This document shows positions 44,078 through 51,445 of a DNA stretch of 63,825 nucleotides, piece by piece. How positions within the stretch are numbered: the first letter of the stretch is position 1; every line of letters begins with the position of its first letter. The translations under genes were made by a program, and so were the position numbers. Source of the stretch: Bryobacterales bacterium (lineage in GTDB: Bacteria > Acidobacteriota > Terriglobia > Bryobacterales > Bryobacteraceae); NCBI GenBank assembly GCA_003167495.1, contig PMSX01000222.1, positions 39,883-103,707 on the forward strand. The letters are read 5' to 3'. Below the pieces are notes generated by a model. The model made no database searches. It worked only from the letters and a program-made list of their open reading frames with translations, and was not told where the DNA came from.

Positions 44078-44243
44078 TTGTTAGTCTCTTCCCCACGAAG
44101 GGTCAGCCAAGTACTATAACGGCTGTCCTACCGAGTATATGGTACTAATCTCGAAAATGCTAGTAGAAAAAGCATAAATTCTGAAAAATTTACCACAATA
44201 GACGGAAACTTCCGCAATGAGAAATAGATTACAGTTATTTTTT

Positions 44244-44813
44244 CTAGAGAATTATAGGCGAAACAGCTGTGGATAGATGAATAAGTTTGCTAGTTTTAGT
44301 ACCCAGAGTCACTTGCCGCAAAAGCGCATCTTCGGTCCACTTAAGCCGCTTCAAAACAGCAATTTCATCGCAATTCTGAAATTTAGGGCAGCGCAAGCAA
44401 TCTTTCCATGCTTTTAGCGGCAGTTCTCCCCGCTCGACTTCAGTGAAGCCCAGCCGGTGGAAAAAATCCGGCACATAAGTGAATGCGAAGATCGATTCCA
44501 GATCGTTCTCAACCGCCTCCTGTTCCAGCGCCTCAACCAGGGAGCGGCCCGTTCCCCGTTTCTTGAGCTCCGGCAGAACGGCCAGCGAACGTACTTCGGC
44601 GACAGTGGGCGTATAGAAATGCAGCGCCGCACAACCGGCGAGCTTGCCGTCCTCATAGGCGACCGAAAAGTCGCGAATGTTTTCCGACATTTCAAACTCG
44701 GTGCGGGGCAGCATGATGCCTTGAGCGGCATACGCATTAATAAGACCCAGAATATTCGGAATATCCCGCATGGCAGCCTTGCGAACTGTGATGGCGGTGG
44801 TGATGGTTCTCAT
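44244..44813 (-). CDS. argA: N-acetylglutamate synthase-type GNAT acetyltransferase
   Basis: 189 residues. GNAT acetyl-CoA site VAEVRSLAVLPELKKRGTGRSLV (R/Q-x-x-G-x-G/A variant) and the features of the short amino-acid N-acetyltransferase class: LPRTEFEMSENIRDF early, FTYVPDFFHRLGF late and a Cys pair in CLRCPKFQNCDE. This enzyme makes N-acetylglutamate from glutamate and acetyl-CoA, step 1 of arginine synthesis. It is the last gene of argC-argB-argA, overlapping argB by 4 bp, which strongly supports the function. It is the short form without an amino-acid-kinase domain. Confidence 0.85.
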   Translation of the reverse strand: MRTITTAITVRKAAMRDIPNILGLINAYAAQGIMLPRTEFEMSENIRDFSVAYEDGKLAGCAALHFYTPTVAEVRSLAVLPELKKRGTGRSLVEALEQEAVENDLESIFAFTYVPDFFHRLGFTEVERGELPLKAWKDCLRCPKFQNCDEIAVLKRLKWTEDALLRQVTLGTKTSKLIHLSTAVSPIIL

Positions 44814-45601
44814 GCGCGTTGTCCTTTAGATTGGTTTGGTGTAAGACGCGTTCCAATTGGTCTCCCAGTAAGCAACTGCTCGCAAACATCCATTTCCTGG
44901 CCCGCCGCTATCACCACTTCGGAAAGTCCCTCTTCGAGCGCCCACAGCGCGGATTCCAATTTTGCCTGCATGCCGCTGTGAGCGACACCGGACTGAATCA
45001 AATCCTGGACATCTTTCGGCGTCAATTCCGGCACAACGGCGCCAGTTCCATTCTTGACCCCCGGAACGTCGGTGAGGAATAGCAATTTATCCGCGCCCCA
45101 GCCCACTGCGCACGAAACTGCCATCTGATCGGCATTCACGTTGTAAATGCGACCCTGCGCGTCGGCGGCAACACAGGCCACCACCGGCAAGTATCCAGCA
45201 TCCACCAGCAGATGGAACAGCTTGCTATCGGTGCGCTGCGGTTTGCCCACAAACTGCAATTCCGCATTCACTGCTTGGGCTGTTGTGAGCAGGCCGTCGA
45301 CACCGGAAAGGCCGACGGAAGATTGCCCCGCCGCGCACAGAGCCGCCACCAATTGTTTGTTGATACTGCCGGCGATCACCTTGGTCACCGCGTCGATCAC
45401 TGTTTCATCGGAGACGCGCAAGCCACCAACGAAGCGGCTCGCGACACCACGCTCTTCGAGGAAACGGGTCACCTGTTTGCCCCCGCCATGAACGATCACC
45501 AGTTCCACCTTGTGCGCCACGCGCGCCAGCTGGCGGGCCAGATCGTTGCGCTTGTCTGGATCATCGAGCAACGTGCCGCCCAGCTTGATCAACACTTTCA
45601 C
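44810..45601 (-). CDS. argB: Acetylglutamate kinase
   Basis: 263 residues. Amino-acid kinase fold: LIKLGGTLLDDP at the N-terminus (phosphate-binding Lys and Gly-Gly), IVHGGGKQVTRFLE, the substrate region VGGLRVSDETVIDAV, the nucleotide region VNADQMAVSCAVGWGADKLLFLTDVPGV, and SGVAHSGMQAKLESALWALE. It phosphorylates N-acetylglutamate (step 2 of arginine synthesis). It overlaps argC by 4 bp upstream and argA by 4 bp downstream. Confidence 0.95.
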   Translation of the reverse strand: MKVLIKLGGTLLDDPDKRNDLARQLARVAHKVELVIVHGGGKQVTRFLEERGVASRFVGGLRVSDETVIDAVTKVIAGSINKQLVAALCAAGQSSVGLSGVDGLLTTAQAVNAELQFVGKPQRTDSKLFHLLVDAGYLPVVACVAADAQGRIYNVNADQMAVSCAVGWGADKLLFLTDVPGVKNGTGAVVPELTPKDVQDLIQSGVAHSGMQAKLESALWALEEGLSEVVIAAGQEMDVCEQLLTGRPIGTRLTPNQSKGQRA

Positions 45602-46620
45602 AGCAATGCCTCTGTTTCGCTATAGCCAAGCACCAGATTCATGTTTTGTAACGCTTGGCCCGCCGCGCCTTTCAGCAAATTGTCGAGAGCTACGACGATC
45701 GTGACCCGTTGGCTGGCAACGTCAAAAACAAAGCCAATGTCGCAGAAATTGGTGTGCCGCACGGCGTGCAAATCGGGAATCTTGCCGGGCGCATACAGGC
45801 GCACAAACGGCTCGTCCGCGTAACATTCTTCATAAACCGCCAGGAGATCCACGGCTTTTTCAATTCGCTCGGTTCGCAGATAAACGGTCTCCAAAATTCC
45901 GCGCTCAACCGGCAGCAAATGAGCCGTAAAGGTAAACTCACGCTCTCCTAAACCGGAATTCTGCAACACCTCAGGCACATGCCGGTGCTCCCAGAAACCA
46001 TAAGCGCTGAAATTGCCGGTAACCTCGCCAAAACTCGTTCTTAACGAGGGCTTACGGCCCGCTCCTGTCACGCCCGACTTGGCATCGCACACAATGCCCC
46101 GTGCGCGATCGACCACTTGAGCGTTCACCAGGGGACGTATCGCCAAATTGGCAGCCGTTGGATAGCAGCCGGGATTCGAAACCAGGCGTGCGCCACGAAT
46201 TTTATCCCGATAAAACTCCGGCAACCCGTAGCGCGCTTCCGCCAGCAATGTTGGCGCGGTGTGCCGTTGCCCATACCAGCGCGAGTAGGTCTCGGCGTCT
46301 TGCAAGCGGAACGCGCCGCTCAAATCGATCACTTTCGTCCCAGCAGCCAAAATTGGCGGGGTCAATTCAATCGATACATCAGGCGGCGTGGCCAGGAAAA
46401 CTAAATCGAGTCCTTCCTGCTTGATTGCCTCCGGCGTAGCCGAAATCGTTTTGGGAGGGTGATGGCCCAGCGGCACAGGCCGCTCCTCGGAGTCGGACCG
46501 GTGTTCCAGCAAAAACAAATCGATAAATGGATGGCGCGTAAGCAGCCGAACCAGTTCAATGCCAGCGTAACCACGAAAGCCAGCGACACCGACGCGGTGC
46601 CGTATTGAATTATTATTCAC
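45598..46620 (-). CDS. argC: N-acetyl-gamma-glutamyl-phosphate reductase
   Basis: 340 residues from a GTG at 46620. NADP site VGVAGFRGYAGIELVRLLTR, catalytic Cys in SNPGCYPTAANLAI, and the GVTGAGRKPSLRTSFGEV loop of the substrate site, all typical. It reduces the phosphate made by ArgB to the semialdehyde. First gene of the operon. No Shine-Dalgarno precedes the GTG; a TATAAT lies just upstream, so the message is probably leaderless or nearly so. An ARG-box-like palindrome covers the first codons (see 46606-46637). Confidence 0.94.
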   Translation of the reverse strand: MNNNSIRHRVGVAGFRGYAGIELVRLLTRHPFIDLFLLEHRSDSEERPVPLGHHPPKTISATPEAIKQEGLDLVFLATPPDVSIELTPPILAAGTKVIDLSGAFRLQDAETYSRWYGQRHTAPTLLAEARYGLPEFYRDKIRGARLVSNPGCYPTAANLAIRPLVNAQVVDRARGIVCDAKSGVTGAGRKPSLRTSFGEVTGNFSAYGFWEHRHVPEVLQNSGLGEREFTFTAHLLPVERGILETVYLRTERIEKAVDLLAVYEECYADEPFVRLYAPGKIPDLHAVRHTNFCDIGFVFDVASQRVTIVVALDNLLKGAAGQALQNMNLVLGYSETEALL

Positions 46621-46637
46621 TCTAATGAATAATTATA
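46606..46637 (-). promoter_or_regulatory. ARG-box-like operator and -10 of the argCBA operon
   Basis: TGAATTATTATTCA (46606-46619) is a perfect palindrome matching the TGAAT-W4-ATTCA core of the arginine-repressor box. It overlaps the GTG start of argC. On the minus strand TATAAT (46632-46637) is a consensus -10; an acceptable -35 was not found. The box would lie at about +6 to +20 of the transcript, a repressing position. Confidence 0.6.
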
Positions 46638-47090
46638 CTACAACTGCTCCGAGGCTGAGCGGGCTGCTAAATCGCCCAAAATCGGCAGGTGTACCTGTTC
46701 GGATTGGGCCGCCTTGATTAAGAGGAAAATCCAGCAAAGGGAGAGCAATGTCTCAAATAACGAAGACAGACTCCGATGAAACGGCACACCGATCACAACG
46801 AATGGCCCGGCCGACGAAACGATGAGCCAGGTTACAAAAAGGTAGACGGATTGAAAACCGTCGAAGCGCACACGCTGGTTGTGACGAAATTTTTGCGAAG
46901 CCAGAAAAATGATTGAAGGGATCACGCCAAAGACGGGAATGTAGCAGAGGATTGAGGCAGTACGCTCACTGAGACCGTCAAGCAAATCTTGTGACGGTGG
47001 CACGGTGGGACCCCGCTGCGCCTTACCGCATTGGGCGCAATATGCGGCGGTCTGGTCGACACGATTTCCGCATTGGGTACAGAACGGCAT
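46638..47090 (-). CDS. Zinc-ribbon membrane protein (DUF4870-like)
   Basis: 150 residues from ATG 47090; a longer open frame upstream belongs to the broken PIN gene and is not part of this protein. The N-terminal zinc ribbon (FCTQCGNRVDQTAAYCAQCG, four Cys) is followed by a linker and three to four hydrophobic segments (ASILCYIPVFGVIPSIIFLA, YLFVTWLIVSSAGPFVVIGV, LLSLCWIFLLIKAAQ). This arrangement is common in small integral membrane proteins of unknown function. Its stop lies 17 bp before the argC GTG, so the arg promoter sits in its 3' end. Confidence 0.82.
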   Translation of the reverse strand: MPFCTQCGNRVDQTAAYCAQCGKAQRGPTVPPSQDLLDGLSERTASILCYIPVFGVIPSIIFLASQKFRHNQRVRFDGFQSVYLFVTWLIVSSAGPFVVIGVPFHRSLSSLFETLLSLCWIFLLIKAAQSEQVHLPILGDLAARSASEQL

Positions 47091-47155
47091 AAACGTCTTT
47101 CTTTTATATAACAAGATGACGCACTGTAGCGGCGGCGAGTTCGTGGAAAGCTTCT

Positions 47156-47414
47156 CTAATTTTCCTTCGGGGTGGCCGTGGCAGCTTGGAGTGCATCGGG
47201 AGTCCTCAGGCGATGCGCGGCGCGAATCCGAGCCGCTGTGCCGGCAACGGCTAGGGTTGGTGAGATCCATTCGAGGTTCGGATATTTGGATAGGAGCGCG
47301 TAAAACTCGTCGACTTGCTCCTCGTCTGACGTTTGATATGGCTTGACCAGCAATTCTGTCCAGAGCGATATTCCGATGACGCCCCAGAAACGCGCGGAGG
47401 TGCGCTAGTCCCAA
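47156..47414 (-). pseudogene. VapC-like PIN toxin with internal deletion
   Basis: The N-terminal piece (TTG 47414: GLAHLRAFLGRHRNIALD) and the C-terminal piece (TELLVKPYQTSDEEQVDEFY, YPNLEWISPTLAVAGTAARI, RAAHRLRTPDALQAAT) are both clear parts of one PIN family. But the ~45 residues normally between them, starting at the catalytic Asp of the LDT motif, are gone and the two pieces are in different frames. The junction is around 47365 (minus-strand CTGGACAGAATTG). The TTG overlaps the antitoxin stop, the normal coupling. The enzyme cannot be active. Confidence 0.75.
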
Positions 47415-47626
47415 CTCCGACGTTCCTTGTCGAGATAACGCCGGCCATACCCCGGTCTAGCCAAACCTCGAATGGAAGCATGAGGCGATTCCGGCTTCTG
47501 CAGGACAATCACTCTTGCTCCGCGCACGACGAGAAGGAGTCTATCGCCGGACTTGACGCCCAGGGCTTGGCGCGCTTCCTTGGGTATGACAATCTGGTTT
47601 TTGGAGGAAAGAGTCGATTCGGGCAT
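47405..47626 (-). CDS. AbrB/MazE-type antitoxin
   Basis: 73 residues with the swapped-hairpin fold: STLSSKNQIVIPKEARQALG, VKSGDRLLLVVRGARVIVLQ, typical of SpoVT-AbrB antitoxins, then a C-terminal toxin-binding tail (GYGRRYLDKERRSWD). The frame is intact while its PIN toxin downstream has lost its middle, so it is an orphan antitoxin that may still regulate its own promoter in the gap towards sthA. Confidence 0.85.
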   Translation of the reverse strand: MPESTLSSKNQIVIPKEARQALGVKSGDRLLLVVRGARVIVLQKPESPHASIRGLARPGYGRRYLDKERRSWD

Positions 47627-47788
47627 CGCTTTACATCATAGTGAATAGTAAAGGCGCCCTCGCGGGTAAAGAAGCGAGCCGTAGCAGATACCGACATTGA
47701 CAAGGCTGTCACAGACGGAAGCTATACTCAGGAGTGTTATACCGGTGTAGCCTTGTGTAGTTTAATTAGGAAAACCAGTTAAATATCG

Positions 47789-49180
47789 ATGTCTCAATAC
47801 GATCTTATTGTGATCGGTTCCGGCCCCGCCGGCCAGCGCGCTGCTATCCAGGGGGCGAAGAGTGGCAAGAAAGTAGCGCTCATTGAAAGACGCGAGGTAA
47901 TCGGCGGCGTGTGCATCAACACCGGCACGATTCCGAGCAAAACGATGCGCGAGGCGGTGCTGCATCTTTCCGGCTACAACTACCAGAACATTTATGGGGT
48001 GAGCTATCGGGTAAAAGAAAAGATCACGATGGCGGACCTGGCGTTCCGTGTGCAACACGTGATCAAGACTGAGGTTGACGTCACCACGGCGCAGTTGTCG
48101 CGCAATGGCATAGAAGTGCTGACGGGCGTGGCGAGTTTCAAAGGTCCGAACACGATTCTGGTGACGAGCGTGCGGGGATCGAATGAAATCACCGGCGACA
48201 ACATCGTGATCGGGACGGGGACGAAGCCGGCGGCGTCCGCCAAAGTCAAGATCAACGGGCAAACCATCATCAATAGCGACCAGGTGCTGGATATGCAGAA
48301 CCTGCCAAAGATACTCATTGTCGTAGGCGGGGGCGTGATTGGTGTCGAGTATACGTGTATGTTCGCGGCGCTTGGGGTGCGGGTGACGCTGATTGAAAAG
48401 CGGCCGCGGCTGCTGGAGTTCGCGGATCAGGAGATTGTCGAAGCGCTTTCCTATCATCTACGCGATCATCGCGTGACCATGCGGCTAAACGAAGAAGTGG
48501 AAAGCGTGGAAGAGACGGAGGGCGGTGGAACCGTGATGGCGATGCTAGAGAGCAAGAAGAAAGTCACGGGCGACTCGCTGTTGTATGCGGTAGGACGGCA
48601 AGGCAATGTAGACGAGCTGAATCTAGCGGCGGCCGGGTTAGAGGCCGATTCGCGTGGGCGCATTGCTGTGAATGAGTTTTACCAGACCAAGCAACCGAAT
48701 ATTTACGCAGTGGGCGACGTGATTGGCTTTCCGAGTTTGGCGTCGGTTTCGATGGAACAGGGGCGGCTGGCGGTGGCGCACGCGTATAACAAGAACGTTT
48801 CGTCGAATCCGAGTTATTTTCCCTTTGGGATCTATACAATTCCGGAGATTTCCTTTATTGGCAAGACCGAAGAGCAGCTTACGGATGAAGATGTGCCATA
48901 CGAAGTGGGCGTAGCGTATTATCGTGAGATTGCGCGCGGGCAGATTCGCGGAGATACGACGGGACGCCTGAAGCTCATCTTCCACCGCGACACTTTGGAA
49001 ATATTGGGCGTGCACATTATTGGTGAAGGCGCCGCGGAGCTTTTGCATATTGGACAAGCAGTTATGATTCTGAAGGGCACGGTGAGTTACTTTGTCGAGA
49101 CGGTGTTCAATTACCCGACGCTGGCGGAATGCTACAAAGCGGCCGCGTTTAATGGTCTGAACAAGCTTTCGCGGCCGTAG
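47789..49180 (+). CDS. sthA: Soluble pyridine nucleotide transhydrogenase (Si-specific)
   Basis: 463 residues. FAD motif VIGSGPAGQRAAI (residues 8-20), NAD(P) motif ILIVVGGGVIGVEY, second FAD motif IYAVGDVIG, and the C-terminal dimer domain. The redox-active disulfide of related reductases is absent: the motif reads GGVCINTGTIPSKT with Cys42 but Thr47 instead of the second Cys, the signature that separates SthA from lipoamide dehydrogenase and mercuric reductase. The enzyme interconverts NADPH + NAD+ and NADP+ + NADH in the cytosol. The ROK gene follows after 7 bp and is probably co-transcribed. Confidence 0.92.
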   Translation: MSQYDLIVIGSGPAGQRAAIQGAKSGKKVALIERREVIGGVCINTGTIPSKTMREAVLHLSGYNYQNIYGVSYRVKEKITMADLAFRVQHVIKTEVDVTTAQLSRNGIEVLTGVASFKGPNTILVTSVRGSNEITGDNIVIGTGTKPAASAKVKINGQTIINSDQVLDMQNLPKILIVVGGGVIGVEYTCMFAALGVRVTLIEKRPRLLEFADQEIVEALSYHLRDHRVTMRLNEEVESVEETEGGGTVMAMLESKKKVTGDSLLYAVGRQGNVDELNLAAAGLEADSRGRIAVNEFYQTKQPNIYAVGDVIGFPSLASVSMEQGRLAVAHAYNKNVSSNPSYFPFGIYTIPEISFIGKTEEQLTDEDVPYEVGVAYYREIARGQIRGDTTGRLKLIFHRDTLEILGVHIIGEGAAELLHIGQAVMILKGTVSYFVETVFNYPTLAECYKAAAFNGLNKLSRP

Positions 49181-49187
49181 GACGGAC

Positions 49188-50081
49188 ATGGGAAAAGGCA
49201 TAGGAATCGTCATTAGCGAGCGCATATCGGTAGCCGCCGTGGTGGACAACGCGATTAGCGGAGCGATGCGGGTTAATCCAGAAGATCGAACAATTGCGGA
49301 TTCGCTACATGCAGTGCCGGCTGAGATGATTGTTCAGCGGATTGCCGAAGAGGTGCGAGAACTGGGGCTGACAGAGGCCCCGGACCATATCGGCTTGGGC
49401 ATGCCCGGGATTGTGCGGAACGGGGCGATAGAAGACTCGCCCAACTTGATCCAGTTCAAGGGGATCAACATGCAGGAGTTGGTGAGTGCAGCCTTCGCGC
49501 CGATGTTCGGCAAGATTTCGGTCTCGATCTTTAACGATGCGGACGTGATGGCGGCCGGCATTGCCGCGACGCACGGGCATTTGGACAGATTGATCCGCGT
49601 TTGGACGCTGGGGACTGGAATTGGGTATGGACGATACCCTTTCCGCGACGGTTTCTGGGAAGCCGGCCATTCGGTGGTAACGCTCGACCCGAAAGAGCAA
49701 TTCTGCGGCTGCGGCGGAAAAGGACACCTGGAGGGTATCATGGGCCAACGCGCGATGCGGCTGCGCTTCATGGACATGGAGCCGGATGAAATCTTCGAGC
49801 AGGCGGAAATAGGCGACGCGCGCTGCGTGGAGTTTACGAAGCTGTGGCACCGGGCGCTCGCCGCGGGGACGGCCACCAGTATTCACTTGGACGGACCAGG
49901 AAAGTTTTTCGTCACTGGGTTTAATGCCGGGTTTTTGAATTTGTCGTTGTTGAATGAATACTTGCATGAGATGGTGAAGCTCAGCCCCTTGCAGGGGTAT
50001 TCAACGGAAGTGGTCAAAGGCGGCGAATCGGTGGCCGTCATTGGCGCGGCGGTGAATGCGCTACAAAGAGCGCAGGGGTGA
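49188..50081 (+). CDS. ROK-family sugar kinase-like protein
   Basis: 297 residues with the ROK actin-like fold: HIGLGMPGIVRNGAIEDSPN, the catalytic Asp in SIFNDADVMAAG, ATP site WTLGTGIGYGRY, and the zinc-binding FCGCGGKGHLEGIMG. The N-terminal phosphate loop is weak (GKGIGIVISERISVAAVV, lacking the DxGGT pattern), so catalytic activity is uncertain. A role as glucokinase is the default; the linkage with sthA (both touch NADPH/hexose metabolism) is suggestive only. Confidence 0.82.
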   Translation: MGKGIGIVISERISVAAVVDNAISGAMRVNPEDRTIADSLHAVPAEMIVQRIAEEVRELGLTEAPDHIGLGMPGIVRNGAIEDSPNLIQFKGINMQELVSAAFAPMFGKISVSIFNDADVMAAGIAATHGHLDRLIRVWTLGTGIGYGRYPFRDGFWEAGHSVVTLDPKEQFCGCGGKGHLEGIMGQRAMRLRFMDMEPDEIFEQAEIGDARCVEFTKLWHRALAAGTATSIHLDGPGKFFVTGFNAGFLNLSLLNEYLHEMVKLSPLQGYSTEVVKGGESVAVIGAAVNALQRAQG

Positions 50082-50084
50082 GAA

Positions 50085-50218
50085 GAAGGAGATAGGAGTT
50101 AGAAGTCAGGAGCCAGAAGACGGAATCGTTGCGAAACTCTGCGCTGGTTCCGGCCGTCTACGGGCGAACTTCGTCCATTCTTTCTCCTATCTCCTGACTG
50201 CTATCTCCTTCAGACTCC
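50085..50218. repeat. Purine-rich imperfect inverted repeat
   Basis: AAGGAGATAGGAGTTAGAAG (50086-50105) and neighbouring GTCAGGAG are mirrored on the other side by TTTCTCCTATCTCCTGACTG and CTATCTCC (50180-50212). The short AGGAGATAGGAG motif recurs. It lies between convergent ROK and sigma-factor genes, and could be a decayed mobile or terminator-like element. Confidence 0.5.
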
Positions 50219-50220
50219 GC

Positions 50221-51003
50221 TTAGAACATCGCAGTTGAGCTAATCCCGGTACCATTGAGAACATTTTGCATGCGCTCGAGAGCTGACTTGTGGATTTGGG
50301 AGACGCGGCTTTCGTTGACGCCGAGGACCCCCCCAATTTCTTTCATGGTCATGTCGCGTTCGTAATAGAGCGTCACGACTTGTTGATAGCGCTCGGGAAG
50401 CGTCTTCATGGCTCTATCGAGCTTTCCGCGCAGTTCGGTGCGGGCAAAGAGGCGGTCGGGTGCTAGCTCAGGTTTGCTGGTGGCCTCGGGAACCAGGTGA
50501 TCTTCGCGATCATTGGGGTGCTGTTGAACGGCGACGATACCGAGACTGCGGAAATCGACCATCAACGCTTGCCAGCGCCGGGTTGAAAGACCGATGTGGT
50601 TGGCAATCTCGGCATCGGTTGGCGATCGTTCCAGCTTTACAGTTAACTCGCGGGTAACCGCTTCCACTTGTTTATAGCGCTTTCGCAAATCGCGCGAGGC
50701 CCAGTCTTGCTGACGCAGGCTATCTAAGATGGCTCCACGAATGCGGTGCTTGGCGTAGGTAGGGAAGGCAACTTCTTTGTCGTCGCGATACTTGGTGGCG
50801 GCGTCGAACAATCCCATAATACCGGCATGGGTCAGATCGTCAAGCTCAACGTGAACAGGTATCGACTTCTGGATGTGAGCGGCAATGGCTGTAACAAGCG
50901 TCATGTGCTCAAGCATGAGTTCGTCCCGGCGGGCGCGATTCTGTTCGGTGGTGGCTGGTGCGGCTGGCTTTCTGGAAAACGCGGTTTTGCTGGCGGCGGT
51001 CAC
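50221..51003 (-). CDS. FliA/WhiG-type sigma factor
   Basis: 260 residues, standard length. Region 2 (DLTHAGIMGLFDAATKYRDD, then FPTYAKHRIRGAILDSLRQQ, ASRDLRKRYKQVE), region 3 (RELTVKLERSPTDAEIANHI) and region 4 with its helix-turn-helix (LPERYQQVVTLYYERDMTMK, EIGGVLGVNESRVSQIHKSA) are all there. It directs RNA polymerase to sigma-28-type promoters, classically flagellar or, in WhiG relatives, developmental. No flagellar, chemotaxis-receptor or anti-sigma gene is in the window, so its regulon is unknown. The Ala/Lys-rich first 20 residues are non-conserved. Confidence 0.9.
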   Translation of the reverse strand: MTAASKTAFSRKPAAPATTEQNRARRDELMLEHMTLVTAIAAHIQKSIPVHVELDDLTHAGIMGLFDAATKYRDDKEVAFPTYAKHRIRGAILDSLRQQDWASRDLRKRYKQVEAVTRELTVKLERSPTDAEIANHIGLSTRRWQALMVDFRSLGIVAVQQHPNDREDHLVPEATSKPELAPDRLFARTELRGKLDRAMKTLPERYQQVVTLYYERDMTMKEIGGVLGVNESRVSQIHKSALERMQNVLNGTGISSTAMF

Positions 51004-51445
51004 TAGGTTTCTCCCCGTTCCGAGCGGTTCGTTGTTGCTCGGTACGCAGAGGTAAAAGCATTAGAGAAACCACGCTGTTAGACACGGGCATCGCGCTGCG
51101 TAGAGGGCCGTAAAACACTGATAACCAATGTGTTACGGAGTAGGGTGCAGATTGCTTACGGGGTGGCGGAGGACCTAACAAGCGGCCACCGCATCGTTCT
51201 GAAACGCGGCGCAGGGGTGGGCATGTTTCAGAGCGGGATTGTGGCTCGAATCGGAACAGTCGGCCACGCGGGAGACGATGTGAGTGCCTCTACGTTTTAG
51301 CTAAGATTTGCCCGATTGGCCGTCGGGCAGAATGTCGACCCACTTGACGCAATTTAAGGTAGAATGTCTACCAGCCTTTATGTCTAAGGATTTTGCTCAC
51401 GGCTGCGGGTACGTGATGTGGCCGGTGGAAGAGGAGGACTGAGCG
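51004..51445. other. Intergenic region between divergent genes
   Basis: About 440 bp between the sigma-factor start and the permease start. Besides the twin palindromes at 51326-51372 there is a 20-codon frame (ATG 51380 to TGA 51440-51442, ending MWPVEEED) that stops 3 bp before the permease ATG and could be a leader peptide or the remnant of a PadR-type gene. Confidence 0.45.
51326..51372 (+). promoter_or_regulatory. Twin palindromic operator upstream of the permease gene
   Basis: Two 15-bp near-identical palindromes, GGCAGAATGTCGACC (51326-51340) and GGTAGAATGTCTACC (51358-51372), the second perfect in its 6-bp arms. They are 32 bp apart centre to centre, close to three helical turns, and flank TTGACG (51344-51349), a good -35. 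A dimeric repressor binding both could cover the promoter. Confidence 0.65.

Noticed and set aside
47091..47414. Long N-terminal extension of the zinc-ribbon protein (from TTG 47414)
   Set aside because: This part is the out-of-frame read-through of the broken PIN toxin; the zinc ribbon starts directly after ATG 47090.
47697..47728. Possible promoter TTGACA/TATACT before sthA
   Set aside because: The spacer is 20 bp, too long for a normal sigma-70 promoter, so I did not list it as a feature.
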